Shown here piece by piece: positions 1 to 9,517 of a stretch of DNA of 64,000 nucleotides. Both the position numbers and the translations under genes were made by a program. The stretch comes from Collimonas sp. PA-H2 (GTDB lineage: Bacteria > Pseudomonadota > Gammaproteobacteria > Burkholderiales > Burkholderiaceae_D), in NCBI RefSeq assembly GCF_002564105.1, contig NZ_PDBX01000001.1, forward strand, positions 4,278,001 to 4,342,000. Direction: 5' to 3'. Within the stretch, counting starts at the first letter, position 1; each line of letters starts with the position of its first letter. Below the pieces are notes generated by a model. That model was not told the origin of the DNA and did no database searches. It saw only the letters and a list, made by a program, of their open reading frames with translations.

Positions 1-774
1 CCCGGCCCGGCCGCCACCGCAGCAGCTGCCGGACCCAAGCGGCGCGCCCGGATTCCGGAGCGAGATACCCGCGTCAGCGGCCAGCCAGGCTTTGTCCTGC
101 ACAGCTATCCGCATCGCGAAACCAGTCTGATCATCGATGTCTTCACCCGCGACTACGGCCGCATCGCGCTGGTCGCCAAAGGCGCCAAGCGGCCTTTGTC
201 CAAATTGCGCGGCGTTTTGCAAACCTTCCAGCCGCTGTCGCTGAGCTGGAGCGGCAAATCCGAAATCCGCACCTTGATCGCCGCCGAATGGGTAGGCGGC
301 TTGCTGCCGCTGGAAAAGTCGGCGCTGCTGTGCGGCTTCTACCTGAATGAATTGCTGGTCAAGCTGGTCGCGCGCGACGATCCGCATGCCGCCTTGTTCA
401 ATCATTACGTCACCACCCTCAATCAGCTGGCCCATCTGGAGCCGGCGCCCATCGTCCTGCGCCAGTTCGAAAGAGCGCTGCTCAAGCAGACTGGCGTGGC
501 CGGCGATTTCACCCGCTGCACCAGCAGCCGCCAGCCGGTCGATCCGGCTGAAAGCTACGTGGTCGATCCCGAGCGCGGCCCGCGGCTGGCGCGCGCGGCC
601 GATGCCTGGCCACGGGTCAGCGGCAAGACCCTGCTCGACATGGAGCGCGAAGACTACAGCGATCCCGCCACCCAGGCGCAAAGCAAGGTGCTGATGCGTT
701 TCCTGCTGGCGCATCATCTGGGAGGGGCGCCATTGAACACGCGCCAGATACTGATAGATCTGATGCAGTTGTAG
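1..774 (+). CDS. recO: DNA repair protein RecO (5' end outside the window)
   Basis: RecO works with RecF and RecR to load RecA on SSB-coated single-stranded DNA during recombinational repair. The reading frame is open from base 1; residues such as [20 protein letters not shown] and [14 protein letters not shown] are the typical N-terminal OB-fold of RecO, followed by the helical C-terminal domain ending at the TAG at 772-774. The true start lies before the window; the TTG at 196 is internal and should not be used as a start. In beta-proteobacteria recO is usually followed directly by pdxJ; here benE lies between them. Confidence 0.93.
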   Translation, partial: PGPAATAAAAGPKRRARIPERDTRVSGQPGFVLHSYPHRETSLIIDVFTRDYGRIALVAKGAKRPLSKLRGVLQTFQPLSLSWSGKSEIRTLIAAEWVGGLLPLEKSALLCGFYLNELLVKLVARDDPHAALFNHYVTTLNQLAHLEPAPIVLRQFERALLKQTGVAGDFTRCTSSRQPVDPAESYVVDPERGPRLARAADAWPRVSGKTLLDMEREDYSDPATQAQSKVLMRFLLAHHLGGAPLNTRQILIDLMQL

Positions 775-834
775 GGCAGCCGCTGAGTGCACCATTGAGT
801 GGATAACAAGTAGCCGATAAATAGTTGATAGCCG

Positions 835-2037
835 ATGAAAAATTTCCCTTGGTCTAGCGTCGCTGCCGGTTTTGTCACCGTGCTGGTTGGTTTCACGAGT
901 TCCGCGGTCATCGTCTTGCAGGCAGCTGCCGCCGCCGGCGCCACGCCACAGCAGATCAGTTCATGGATGCTGGCGCTGGGACTCGGCATGGGACTGACCT
1001 GCATCGGCTTGTCGCTGCGCTACAAGGCCCCGGTAGTCACCGCATGGTCGACGCCAGGCGCCGCCTTGCTGGTCACCAGCCTGTCCGGTATTCCGATGGC
1101 GGACGCGATCGGCGCCTTCATGTTCGCCGCCGCCCTGGTGACCTTGTGCGGCGTCACCGGCTGGTTCGAGCGCGCCATGGGCAAGATCCCGCTGTCGATC
1201 GCAGCCGCCATGCTGGCCGGCATCCTGGCCCATTTCGGCATGAATGTATTTGTCGCCATGAAGCCGCAATTCGTCATGGTGTTTGCCATGTTCATGGCCT
1301 ACCTGCTGTGCAAGCGCTGGCTGCCGCGCTATGCCATCATCATCGTGCTGCTGATCGGAGTCGGGCTGGCGGCCAGCCGCGGCCTGCTGCATTTCGAGCA
1401 TTTCCATTTCGCCTGGGCCTCACCGGTATTCACCATGCCGAGCTTTTCCTGGTCCACCATCATCGGCGTCGGCATTCCCTTGTTCGTGGTCACCATGGCT
1501 TCGCAAAATGCGCCCGGCGTCGCCGTGATCCGCGCCTCCGGCTACCGTACGCCGATTTCCCCGCTGATGACCTGGACCGGGCTGACTACGCTGGTGCTGG
1601 CGCCGTTCGGCTGCTTCTCGCTGAATCTGGCGGCCATCACCGCCGCCATCTGCATGGGCAAGGAAGCGCATGAAGATCCGGCTAAGCGCTACTGGGCGGC
1701 AGTGGCGGCCGGCGGCTTCTATCTGCTGGTGGGCGTGTTCGGCGCCACCGTCGGCGCCTTGTTTGCCGCTTTCCCGCAGGAACTGGTGCTGGCGATAGCC
1801 GGCCTGGCGCTGTTCGGCACCATCGCCAACAGCCTGACCATGGCGATGGCTAACGACACCCAGCGCGAAGCGGCGCTGATCACCTTTCTGGTTACCGCCT
1901 CGGGTGTTACCCTGTTCGGCGTCGGCGCCGCATTCTGGGGACTGGTGGCCGGCGCTGTGGCATTCTTTGTGTTGAACTGGAAACGGCATGCAGCGGCATC
2001 GCCGGAGACGCCGGCATTGCCAGCACGCCAGAATTAA
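835..2037 (+). CDS. benE: BenE-family benzoate/H+ symporter
   Basis: A 400-residue inner-membrane protein with about 12 hydrophobic segments and the small-residue-rich motifs of the BenE family ([14 protein letters not shown] near residue 68, [13 protein letters not shown] near residue 220). BenE proteins are thought to import benzoate or related aromatic acids with protons. No ben or cat catabolic gene is nearby, so the real substrate is open. It sits between recO and pdxJ, two genes that are normally adjacent, which suggests a lineage-specific insertion. The ATG at 835 has only a weak ribosome binding site; no better start is visible. Confidence 0.88.
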   Translation: MKNFPWSSVAAGFVTVLVGFTSSAVIVLQAAAAAGATPQQISSWMLALGLGMGLTCIGLSLRYKAPVVTAWSTPGAALLVTSLSGIPMADAIGAFMFAAALVTLCGVTGWFERAMGKIPLSIAAAMLAGILAHFGMNVFVAMKPQFVMVFAMFMAYLLCKRWLPRYAIIIVLLIGVGLAASRGLLHFEHFHFAWASPVFTMPSFSWSTIIGVGIPLFVVTMASQNAPGVAVIRASGYRTPISPLMTWTGLTTLVLAPFGCFSLNLAAITAAICMGKEAHEDPAKRYWAAVAAGGFYLLVGVFGATVGALFAAFPQELVLAIAGLALFGTIANSLTMAMANDTQREAALITFLVTASGVTLFGVGAAFWGLVAGAVAFFVLNWKRHAAASPETPALPARQN

Positions 2038-2083
2038 TGCAGTCTTGATACTCGATAAACTCCATCCATACACTGAGCAACCG

Positions 2084-2857
2084 ATGAGCTATCTCAATCC
2101 AACATCGTCGATCATCGACCTTGGCATCAATATCGATCACGTCGCGACGCTACGCAATGCGCGCGGCACTGCTTATCCAGATCCTTTGCGGGCGGCGCTG
2201 CTGGCGGAAGAAGCCGGCGCTGACGCCATCACCCTGCATCTGCGCGAAGACCGCCGCCACATCCGCGACGCCGACGTCGAAGCGATTCGTCCGCAACTGC
2301 GCACACGCATGAACCTGGAAGCGGCGGTGACCCAGGAAATGATCGATTTCTCCTGCAAGATCAAGCCCCAGGATTCCTGCCTGGTGCCGGAACGCCGTCA
2401 TGAACTGACTACCGAAGGCGGGCTCGACGTGGTGAAATATTTCACCCAGGTGCAGGCCGCGGTGCGCCAGCTGCAAGGCGAGGGCATACGTGTCAGCTTG
2501 TTCATCGATCCTGAGGCGGATCAGATCCAGGCCGCCGCCGAAGTCGGCGCGCCGGTGATCGAACTGCACACCGGCCGCTATGCCGAAGCGCATGATGAAG
2601 CGGAACAGCGCGCCGAACTGGAGCGGGTGCAGCGCGCGGTGCAAGAGGGCGTGCGGCGCGGCCTCAAGGTGAATGCCGGCCACGGCCTGCATTACACCAA
2701 CGCCCAGGCGATCGCGGCGATTCCCGATATCGCCGAGCTGAACATCGGCCATGCCATCGTCGCACACGCCGTGTTCGTCGGCTGGCAGGCGGCGGTCAGT
2801 GAAATGAAGGCGCTGATGGTGAAAGCGCGCTTAGCGCATCCGGAAAGGCCGAATTAA
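2084..2857 (+). CDS. pdxJ: Pyridoxine 5'-phosphate synthase PdxJ
   Basis: PdxJ condenses 1-deoxyxylulose 5-phosphate with 3-amino-2-oxopropyl phosphate to pyridoxine 5'-phosphate in the DXP-dependent vitamin B6 route. The protein of 257 residues shows the family motifs [19 protein letters not shown] near residue 14, HLREDRRHI near residue 50 and [10 protein letters not shown] near residue 202. The open frame extends upstream to 1988, inside benE, but the extra 32 residues are arginine-rich and unlike the family, so ATG 2084 is chosen. The usual tight coupling with acpS is broken here by a 300-bp gap holding two palindromic repeats. Confidence 0.95.
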   Translation: MSYLNPTSSIIDLGINIDHVATLRNARGTAYPDPLRAALLAEEAGADAITLHLREDRRHIRDADVEAIRPQLRTRMNLEAAVTQEMIDFSCKIKPQDSCLVPERRHELTTEGGLDVVKYFTQVQAAVRQLQGEGIRVSLFIDPEADQIQAAAEVGAPVIELHTGRYAEAHDEAEQRAELERVQRAVQEGVRRGLKVNAGHGLHYTNAQAIAAIPDIAELNIGHAIVAHAVFVGWQAAVSEMKALMVKARLAHPERPN

Positions 2858-2878
2858 ACATGGTGCTAAGCTGACAGA

Positions 2879-2960
2879 GTCATCTGGGGTCAGAGTCGAC
2901 TTTCGCGGTGCTTTTTCGCGAAACTCGACTCTGACCCCACATGACGGATTCGGAGAAAGA
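2879..2960 (+). repeat. REP-like palindrome copy 1 (hairpin plus GC-rich tail)
   Basis: Outer arms GGGGTCAGAGT and ACTCTGACCCC enclose a second, copy-specific stem (CGA then TTTCGCG with CGCGAAA). A tail containing CGGATTCGGAGA follows the right arm. The outer arms are the same in copies at about 3022, 52421 and 52861, while the inner stem differs yet still pairs. Copy 1 points towards copy 2 so the two tails face each other. Palindromes with this GGGGTCAGAGT arm are known to me as dispersed repeats often linked to REP-associated tyrosine transposases; no such transposase gene is in this window. Confidence 0.8.
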
Positions 2961-2998
2961 CAGAATGCGCTATATGGTTTTATTTTCCAGCGGCGCGG

Positions 2999-3076
2999 TA
3001 TGTACTCCGTAGCCCGCTAAGTGGGGTCAGAGTGAAGTTTCTGCAAAAAGCGCGCAGAAAGTTCACTCTGACCCCA
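2999..3076 (-). repeat. REP-like palindrome copy 2 (inverted relative to copy 1)
   Basis: Hairpin 3022-3076 with outer arms TGGGGTCAGAGTGAA and TTCACTCTGACCCCA and an inner stem TTTCTGC with GCGCAGAAA. The tail TACTCCGTAGCCCG at 3003-3016 precedes it, which on the minus strand reads CGGGCTACGGAGTA, nearly the same as the tails of copies 3 and 4. Together with copy 1 it forms a tail-to-tail pair filling the pdxJ-acpS gap, like the paired REP units in other bacteria. Confidence 0.8.
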
Positions 3077-3160
3077 GGTAGCTGCATGGCCTAAGCACCA
3101 CGAAAGGCTAGATTGTGGTTTTGTCGTGTTTTATGAAATTTCAATAGGAAAAGATTCAGC

Positions 3161-3568
3161 ATGATCTACGGCATCGGCACCGACATCATCCAGATTCCGC
3201 GCATTGCGGCGGCGCTGCAGCGCAATGGCGATCGCTTCGCGGGAAAAATCCTCGGTCCGCAGGAAATGGAAAAATACTTGCAGCGCAAAGCCAAGGTGGA
3301 AGCGCGCGGAATTCGTTTCCTGGCTACCCGCTTCGCCGCCAAGGAGGCGTTTTCCAAGGCGCTCGGGTTGGGCATGAAGATGCCGATGACCTGGCGCGCC
3401 ATGCAAACCTTGAATGCCCCCAGCGGCAAGCCGATCGTGGTGGTCAATCCGGCGCTGGAAGAATACATGCAACAGAAGGGCTTGACTGCGCAGGTGTCGA
3501 TCACTGATGAGGTCGAATACGCGGTCGCCTTTGTAATTGTGGAACAAAATCGCGTGGAGCAAAAATGA
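3161..3568 (+). CDS. acpS: Holo-[acyl-carrier-protein] synthase AcpS
   Basis: AcpS transfers 4'-phosphopantetheine from CoA to acyl carrier protein, activating it for fatty acid synthesis. The 135 residues include the Mg-binding Asp in [11 protein letters not shown] (residues 5-15) and the Glu in [13 protein letters not shown] (near residue 57), both needed for catalysis. Length is typical. The stop overlaps the start of nagZ by four bases (ATGA), so the two are probably translationally coupled. Confidence 0.95.
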   Translation: MIYGIGTDIIQIPRIAAALQRNGDRFAGKILGPQEMEKYLQRKAKVEARGIRFLATRFAAKEAFSKALGLGMKMPMTWRAMQTLNAPSGKPIVVVNPALEEYMQQKGLTAQVSITDEVEYAVAFVIVEQNRVEQK

Positions 3569-4623
3569 GTGGTGGTAATCCTGTAGCAAAAACCGCGCTG
3601 GGCCCGGTCATGCTGGACGTGGCCGGCGCCAGCCTGAGCGCGGACGATATCCGCCGCATCCAGCACCCGCTCACTGGCGGCGTGATCCTGTTTACCCGCA
3701 ATTACCAGGACCGCGCCCAGCTCTGCGCGCTGACTGCGGCGATCCATGCGGCACGGCCTGACATCCTGATTGCGGTCGATCATGAAGGCGGCCGCGTCCA
3801 GCGTTTCCGCACTGATGGTTTCACCCGCTTGCCGGCGATGCGCCTGCTCGGCCAGTTATGGGATAAAGATGTGCTGGCGGCGACCAAGGCTGCCACCGCG
3901 GTCGGCTTCGTGCTGGCCAGCGAGCTGCGCGCCTGTGGCGTCGACCTGTCGTTTACGCCGGTGCTGGATCTCGATTACGGCGATTCCACCGTCATCGGCG
4001 AACGTGCTTTCCACCGTGATGCGCGCGTGGTGACCTTGCTGGCGAAAAGCCTGAACCACGGCCTGGCGCTGGCTGGCATGGCGAACTGCGGCAAGCATTT
4101 CCCCGGCCATGGTTTTGTCGAAGGCGATTCGCATCTGTCGCTACCGATCGACGAGCGCAGCCTGGAGCAGATCATGGAAGAGGACGTCAAGCCCTACGAC
4201 TGGCTCGGCATGAGCCTGGCGGCGGTGATGCCGGCGCACGTGATCTATTCCAAGGTAGACCAGCACTCGGCCGGGTTTTCAAAAAAATGGCTGAACATCC
4301 TGCGCCAGGATATCGGCTTCGACGGCGTGATTTTCAGCGACGACCTCAGCATGCAGGCCGCCAGTTCCGCCGGCGGCGTGCTGGACGGCGCCAAGGCGGC
4401 ATTGCAGGCCGGCTGCGACGTGGTCCTGATCTGCAATTCGCCGGACAAGGCCGACCAGTTGCTGAGCGGACTCGGCGGCGCTGCCAACGACGATCGTGCC
4501 GCTGCCTCGCGTGCACGCCTTATGGCGCTGCTGCCACAAAGCGCGGCGCTCGGCTGGGACGCATTGCAGGCCGATGCCCGCTACCAGGCCGCAAGGTCGC
4601 TGGCGCAATCATTGCTGGGCTAA
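3565..4623 (+). CDS. nagZ: Beta-N-acetylhexosaminidase NagZ (GH3)
   Basis: A cytoplasmic glycoside hydrolase family 3 enzyme that removes GlcNAc from anhydromuropeptides during peptidoglycan recycling, a step that also feeds beta-lactamase induction in many Gram-negatives. The 352 residues contain the GH3 signature [18 protein letters not shown] near residue 175, with the catalytic His-Asp loop, and the nucleophile region [10 protein letters not shown] near residue 255. It starts inside the acpS stop codon and is followed after 14 bases by uvrC. Confidence 0.95.
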   Translation: MSGGNPVAKTALGPVMLDVAGASLSADDIRRIQHPLTGGVILFTRNYQDRAQLCALTAAIHAARPDILIAVDHEGGRVQRFRTDGFTRLPAMRLLGQLWDKDVLAATKAATAVGFVLASELRACGVDLSFTPVLDLDYGDSTVIGERAFHRDARVVTLLAKSLNHGLALAGMANCGKHFPGHGFVEGDSHLSLPIDERSLEQIMEEDVKPYDWLGMSLAAVMPAHVIYSKVDQHSAGFSKKWLNILRQDIGFDGVIFSDDLSMQAASSAGGVLDGAKAALQAGCDVVLICNSPDKADQLLSGLGGAANDDRAAASRARLMALLPQSAALGWDALQADARYQAARSLAQSLLG

Positions 4624-4637
4624 ATGAGCGGGAAGCC

Positions 4638-6506
4638 ATGACCGAAGCTGAAATACCCGACCCGCGCGCGCTGGTGCTGGAGACCGTCGCCAAGCTGCCG
4701 AACCTGCCGGGCGTGTACCGCTATTTCGACGCCGCCGACAATATTCTGTATGTCGGCAAGGCGCGGGACCTGAAGAAACGCGTCTCGAGCTACTTCCAGA
4801 AGAACCTGGCCAGCCCGCGCACCGCCATGATGGTGGAGCGCATTGCCCGGCTGGAAACCACGGTCACGCGCAGCGAAGCCGAGGCGCTGATCCTGGAAAG
4901 CAATCTGATCAAGTCGCTGCAGCCGCGCTACAACATCCTGTTCCGCGACGATAAGTCCTATCCCTACCTGAAGATCAGCAACCAGGAATATCCGCGCATG
5001 GCCTACTATCGTGGCGCGGTCGACAAGAAGAGCCAGTACTTCGGTCCTTTCCCGAATGCCTGGGCGGTCAAGGAATCGATGCAGATCCTGCAAAAGGTAT
5101 TTCTGCTGCGCACCTGCGAGGACAGTGTGTTCGCCAACCGTACCCGGCCTTGCCTGCTGCACCAGATCCAGCGCTGCAGCGCACCCTGCGTCAAGCTGGT
5201 CAGCCATGAAGACTACCAGACCGATGTCGACAATGCCGCCAAGTTCCTGCGCGGCCGCCAGACAGAAGTGCTGTCCGCGCTGGAGCAAAAAATGCATGCC
5301 TATGCCGCCGAACTGAAATTCGAGCAAGCAGCCGGCGTGCGCAACCAGATCACTTCGTTGTCGCGCGTGCTGCACCAGCAAAGCATGGAAACCGTGGGTG
5401 ACAGCGATATCGACATCATCGCCGTCATCGTCCAGGGCGGACGCGCCTGCGTCAACCTGGCGATGGTGCGCGGCGGCCGTCACCTGGGCGACCGTGCGTA
5501 TTTCCCCAGCCATGTCGACGGCGCCTTGCCCAATCCGGAAGAGCTTGTCAGTGAGTCTATCGAGGCGGCGGTGCTGAAGGCTTTCCTGGCGCAGCACTAC
5601 ATCGACATGTTCATTCCCGGCATCCTGATCCTGAATACCGAATTCGACGAGCCGGCGCTGATGGTGGCGCTGATGGAGCAGTGCGGCCATCGCATCAACC
5701 TGCTGTTCCAGCCGCAGGGCCAGCGCCGCCAGTGGCTGGAAATGGCGCACAAGGGCGCCGAGATTTCACTCGCCCGGCTGTTGTCGGAACAGGGTTCGCA
5801 GCAGGCCCGCACGCGTGCATTGATTGAAGTCCTCGGTCTTGAAGTCGAGGATGTCGACAGCTTGCGTGCTGAGTGCTTCGACATCAGCCACACCTCGGGC
5901 GAGGCGACCCAGGCTTCCTGTGTGGTGTTTCATCACCATGCGATGCAGAACGGCGAATACCGCCGTTACAACATCAAGGACATCACGCCCGGCGACGATT
6001 ACGCGGCGATGCGCCAGGTGCTGATGCGGCGCTACGAAAAAGTGGCGAACGGCGACGGCGTCATGCCGGATATCGTGCTGATCGACGGCGGCAAGGGCCA
6101 GGTGGAAATGGCGCGCCAGGTGCTGGCTGAACTGGGCCTGGACATCAGCCTGATCGTTGGCGTCGCCAAGGGGGAGGGGCGCAAGGTCGGCCTGGAAACC
6201 CTGATCTTCGCCGACGGCCGCGCGGCGCGCGAGCTGGGCAAGGAATCTGCAGCGCTGATGCTGATCGCCCAGATTCGCGACGAGGCGCACCGCTTCGCCA
6301 TCACCGGCATGCGCGCCAAGCGCGCCAAGGTGCGCCAGAGCTCGCGGCTGGAAGAGATCGAAGGCATCGGCGCCAAACGCCGCCAGAAACTGCTGGCGCG
6401 CTTTGGCGGCCTGCGCGGCGTGGCGGATGCCAGCATCGAGGATATCGCATCGGTGGAAGGGATCTCGCGGCAGCTGGCCGAGGAAATCTACCGGCAGCTG
6501 CATTGA
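4638..6506 (+). CDS. uvrC: Excinuclease ABC subunit C (UvrC)
   Basis: UvrC makes both incisions in UvrABC nucleotide excision repair. The 622 residues show, in order, the GIY-YIG nuclease (GVYRYF then [18 protein letters not shown], residues 20-50), the UVR motif that binds UvrB ([11 protein letters not shown], near residue 225), the RNase H-like nuclease core ([11 protein letters not shown] near residue 410, [17 protein letters not shown] near residue 480), and two helix-hairpin-helix motifs at the C-terminus. The frame is open back to 4287 inside nagZ, but that extension does not resemble UvrC; ATG 4638 matches the family start. Confidence 0.96.
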   Translation: MTEAEIPDPRALVLETVAKLPNLPGVYRYFDAADNILYVGKARDLKKRVSSYFQKNLASPRTAMMVERIARLETTVTRSEAEALILESNLIKSLQPRYNILFRDDKSYPYLKISNQEYPRMAYYRGAVDKKSQYFGPFPNAWAVKESMQILQKVFLLRTCEDSVFANRTRPCLLHQIQRCSAPCVKLVSHEDYQTDVDNAAKFLRGRQTEVLSALEQKMHAYAAELKFEQAAGVRNQITSLSRVLHQQSMETVGDSDIDIIAVIVQGGRACVNLAMVRGGRHLGDRAYFPSHVDGALPNPEELVSESIEAAVLKAFLAQHYIDMFIPGILILNTEFDEPALMVALMEQCGHRINLLFQPQGQRRQWLEMAHKGAEISLARLLSEQGSQQARTRALIEVLGLEVEDVDSLRAECFDISHTSGEATQASCVVFHHHAMQNGEYRRYNIKDITPGDDYAAMRQVLMRRYEKVANGDGVMPDIVLIDGGKGQVEMARQVLAELGLDISLIVGVAKGEGRKVGLETLIFADGRAARELGKESAALMLIAQIRDEAHRFAITGMRAKRAKVRQSSRLEEIEGIGAKRRQKLLARFGGLRGVADASIEDIASVEGISRQLAEEIYRQLH

Positions 6507-6674
6507 GCCCGAGGAAGTTAACATTGACCTTGGGCGCATCCGGTAAATCAAGTGGTAATCGGACATATGTTGCAATTGAGGCGCTGCTTGTTGCTTTTGC
6601 AGGTTTTATTTCCCAATAGCTTCATACTCCTAGATAATTAGCACAGCGAGGCTTCCTTACCAATAAAACTATTT

Positions 6675-7271
6675 ATGCCATTTAATATTCCGATTTTACT
6701 GACCTGGCTGCGGGTCGCGTTGATTCCGCTGGTGGTTGGCGTTTTCTATCTCCCGGATCTCGGTTTTACGACATTGCAATTGGGCCTGGCTTCGACCATC
6801 ATTTTTATCGTCGCCGCCGTCACCGACTGGTTCGACGGTTTCCTGGCGCGGCGCTGGAACCAGACCTCGGCCTTCGGGGCCTTCCTCGATCCGGTCGCCG
6901 ACAAGCTGATGGTGGCCGGCGCCTTGCTGGTGCTGGTGCATCTGGGGCGGGTCGATCCGATCATCGCTTTCGTCATCATCGGCCGCGAGATTGCGATCAG
7001 CGCGCTGCGCGAATGGATGGCGCAAATCGGCGCATCGAAATCGGTGGCAGTCAGCTCCATCGGTAAAATTAAAACCACCGCACAGATGGTCGCCATCCCG
7101 ATGCTGTTGTATTATGGCGATCTGCTTGGCATCAATACCCGTTTCTGGGGACAGGTGCTGTTGCTAATCGCCGCGGTGCTGACGGTGTGGTCGATGTTTT
7201 ACTATCTGCGTAAGGCCTGGCCCCTGATCAAGGAAAGCACGGCGGTCAGCGGTGAAAACAACAAGGAGTGA
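6675..7271 (+). CDS. pgsA: CDP-diacylglycerol-glycerol-3-phosphate 3-phosphatidyltransferase PgsA
   Basis: This inner-membrane enzyme makes phosphatidylglycerol phosphate, the committed step to phosphatidylglycerol and cardiolipin. The protein has 198 residues, several transmembrane helices, and the complete CDP-alcohol phosphotransferase motif D-G-x2-A-R-x8-G-x3-D-x3-D in DGFLARRWNQTSAFGAFLDP. It follows uvrC with a 168-bp gap and precedes the tRNA array, an arrangement common in this family of bacteria. Confidence 0.95.
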   Translation: MPFNIPILLTWLRVALIPLVVGVFYLPDLGFTTLQLGLASTIIFIVAAVTDWFDGFLARRWNQTSAFGAFLDPVADKLMVAGALLVLVHLGRVDPIIAFVIIGREIAISALREWMAQIGASKSVAVSSIGKIKTTAQMVAIPMLLYYGDLLGINTRFWGQVLLLIAAVLTVWSMFYYLRKAWPLIKESTAVSGENNKE

Positions 7272-7320
7272 AGCAAGGTTAACGATTTGGGAAAAAAGCT
7301 GCTGGAAAATTTCAAATTTG

Positions 7321-7348
7321 TTGACAAGCTCTGCAGAACAACTATAAT
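7321..7348 (+). promoter_or_regulatory. Sigma-70 promoter of the first tRNA-Gly
   Basis: TTGACA at 7321-7326 and TATAAT at 7343-7348 are both perfect consensus hexamers with a 16-bp spacer, 50 bases before the tRNA. This is a strong housekeeping promoter. Confidence 0.88.
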
Positions 7349-7398
7349 GTCGTCTCTGTAGTTGATGCAGAAATGGCGTAGCAAACAGCAGTAAAAAC

Positions 7399-7474
7399 GC
7401 GGGAGTAGCTCAGTTGGTAGAGCGCAACCTTGCCAAGGTTGAGGTCGAGAGTTCGAGCCTCTTCTCCCGCTCCA
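7399..7474 (+). tRNA. tRNA-Gly (GCC), copy 1
   Basis: A 76-nt cloverleaf: acceptor arms GCGGGAG and CTCCCGC followed by TCCA (the CCA end is encoded), D-arm with AGTTGGTAGA, anticodon loop TTGCCAA giving anticodon GCC, and T-loop GTTCGAG. It is identical to the copies at 14222 and 14456. Confidence 0.98.
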
Positions 7475-7515
7475 GATTCAGGCTTATGGCGTTCCTCAGA
7501 ATGTCATATGGCCAT

Positions 7516-7553
7516 AAAAATCCCTTTAACTCATGCGAGTAAAGGGATTTTTT
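7516..7553 (+). terminator. Rho-independent terminator after tRNA-Gly copy 1
   Basis: Stem AAATCCCTTTA with TAAAGGGATTT, an 11-nt loop, and a run of T residues. A second hairpin (TTATGGC with GCCATAA) lies just before it. Confidence 0.85.
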
Positions 7554-7665
7554 CATGGGCGCTGCTAAAAGCGTGGCGGCCACTTCTGTCGCGATGATAG
7601 CCCACCATATAAAATTTTGAAATTACAACCTGTACGCTTCCCAGACATGGCTGGGGCAACATCCA

Positions 7666-8348
7666 TTACGAATCAAGCAAGAAATCAAGCAGTATCCGGG
7701 TGACTGCTTCTGGATTTTCCAGATTTGAATTATGTCCTGCGTCGGCAACCGTTTTAACACGGCAACCAGTGATTTTTGCCATTGCAATTGCTTCTTCAGG
7801 TGGCCGGGGAATATCGTGCTCCCCAACCAAAATCAGCGTCTCGTCCGGATCAAACTGATGCAGCCGCGGGCGGCTCCTCTCTTGTGAAAATCAGGCGGCC
7901 AAGCCGAACAATGCTGTGCAACAGCTGATCTGCCGGCAGTCCCGCTAACGCTGGGCGGAATGTCTGGGGCAGCGGGGAATCAAGATCAATACCAGGGCGA
8001 AAAAATAGAGGAACGATCATATCTGGGAGTGTGCTGGAAATCTTTCCGTTTTGTTCAATCTGATTCAGCAAAGCCAAGTATTTTGCTTGAGATGCAACGG
8101 GTTTCGAACCGAGATAGGTATCCATCAATACCAGCTTGCATGTCCCCATAAATCAAGGGCGATGGCGCGAAAGTGTGGAGCAAGGGCGGCTATCTGCGGT
8201 TGTCACATGTGTGCATCCCACAGATAGCTGTGCCCAGCAAAAGCGGGAATCCCTGGCCTTGATCGAGATAGGCAAATTTCTTGTCGGCTATCGTCGTAAA
8301 TTGATAGGAAGAGAGAGTTGTCGACACATGTTTTTTAGTGATCATCAT
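7666..8348 (-). pseudogene. Decayed alpha/beta-hydrolase gene
   Basis: Read on the minus strand, an ATG at 8348 with a good upstream GGAG begins a protein resembling a small alpha/beta-hydrolase (KFAYLDQGQGFPLLLG). The frame is then lost: a second frame holds HSYLWDAHM followed by a TGA, then QPQIAALAPHFRAIALDLWGH; after another shift LVLMDTYLGS and a long stretch to about 7850 follow; the C-terminus EHDIPRPPEEAIAMAKITG and VADAGHNSNLENPEAV, with the catalytic His, is in yet another frame and ends at 7666. The segment with the nucleophile-elbow serine is missing, so this gene cannot make an active enzyme. Confidence 0.8.
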
Positions 8349-8427
8349 ATTCTCCTTACGTCATAGGGATTTTTCATTCGGATGGAGTACTTGCCAAGGC
8401 GTGCCTTGCCGGGCTGGCAGGACATGG

Positions 8428-9423
8428 CTAGTTGTAAGTCATGGTAAAGTTCGCCGTGCTGTTGGCTTGGCCAGGGACGATAGCGGCGGTCTGGACATAG
8501 CGTGCGTGTAGGGTGATTGTGTAGGGGCCGGCCGCGGCTGCCGTGCCGGTGGCGATCGGCTGGCCCAGCGTCACCGGCGTGCCGTTGCGGGAAAGCTCCA
8601 GGCCGACGCCCTGGGCGATGGGGAAAGATGATGGACTCAGTGCCAGCATGCCAGGGCGGCCGGAACTGTGGGCGGTACCCTCGAGCATGATGTTGACCCT
8701 GGTGCTGGCGTCGCAATTCAGATTGACGGTAAAATCCCGGTCGCCAGCCCCTGAACCGACTCCTCCTGTAAATTGATTGCGGTTGATATTGCCCATGGGG
8801 ACTGGTATGGAGGTATTGGTGACCGAACAGGCGACAGAATTGACTGTCGATGCCCCAAATTGATACCGGTACGTGTACGTAAAACTGGGGACGCTAGTCG
8901 CGATAGATCCTGCAATGGCAATCGTGCCGCTGCCAGTGTTGCCAATTTTGACCAGCTGGAACGTCACCGGGCCCCACAAGGCCCCGCAATAATTGGCATC
9001 GCCAGCCCCATTGAGCTGGCATCCCTGCGGGCTGGGGTAAAGTCTTGGAAAGGGGCCGATATATTTGCCGAAAGACCCCTGTACCCCTGGCGTTATTACC
9101 CGCATCGCCACACCGGGAATGCCGACGTTGAACAATTGCTCGCCGTTGTAAATGACGGTAGACATCCCCTCAGCCACCCAGGCGGCCACATACGCAGGTC
9201 CAATAGTGCAATGCATAAAGCCCAGAGGGCGATTGCCAATTGTATTGGATGCGATGGAGGCAATGGTTGAACCCAGTGGTGCATCTCTTTGCACCACGGC
9301 ATTGGCGAAGCGAATTGTCTCGCCGTCGGTTGGGGTGCCTGACACAAAAGTGCAAGTCGCTTGCGAGGCTGCTGAATAGATAGCTGATACGCAGAATATC
9401 CCCGTCAATAACAGTTTTTTCAT
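8428..9423 (-). CDS. Fimbrial tip adhesin (two-domain, chaperone-usher type)
   Basis: Last gene of a four-gene fimbrial operon. The 331-residue protein begins with a signal peptide (MKKLLLTGIFCVSAIYSAAS), then about 150 residues with several cysteines that would be the receptor-binding domain, then a pilin domain from about residue 180 ending in ANFTMTYN, the C-terminal beta-strand recognised by fimbrial chaperones. That design and the position after the usher are typical of tip adhesins. The chosen ATG at 9423 puts the signal peptide at the N-terminus; the frame is open to 9471. The receptor cannot be deduced. Confidence 0.85.
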   Translation of the reverse strand: MKKLLLTGIFCVSAIYSAASQATCTFVSGTPTDGETIRFANAVVQRDAPLGSTIASIASNTIGNRPLGFMHCTIGPAYVAAWVAEGMSTVIYNGEQLFNVGIPGVAMRVITPGVQGSFGKYIGPFPRLYPSPQGCQLNGAGDANYCGALWGPVTFQLVKIGNTGSGTIAIAGSIATSVPSFTYTYRYQFGASTVNSVACSVTNTSIPVPMGNINRNQFTGGVGSGAGDRDFTVNLNCDASTRVNIMLEGTAHSSGRPGMLALSPSSFPIAQGVGLELSRNGTPVTLGQPIATGTAAAAGPYTITLHARYVQTAAIVPGQANSTANFTMTYN

Positions 9424-9517
9424 GATAGATATTTTCCTCGGATGCACAATATTTTCCCGGTGTGAAGTCATTCAGCTTTGCTCTGCTTGGCGCTCGAATA
9501 AATCATGGGCTTCTCGT

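Noticed and set aside
4287..4637. N-terminal extension of uvrC into nagZ
   Set aside because: Not UvrC-like and fully inside nagZ; ATG 4638 gives the normal start.
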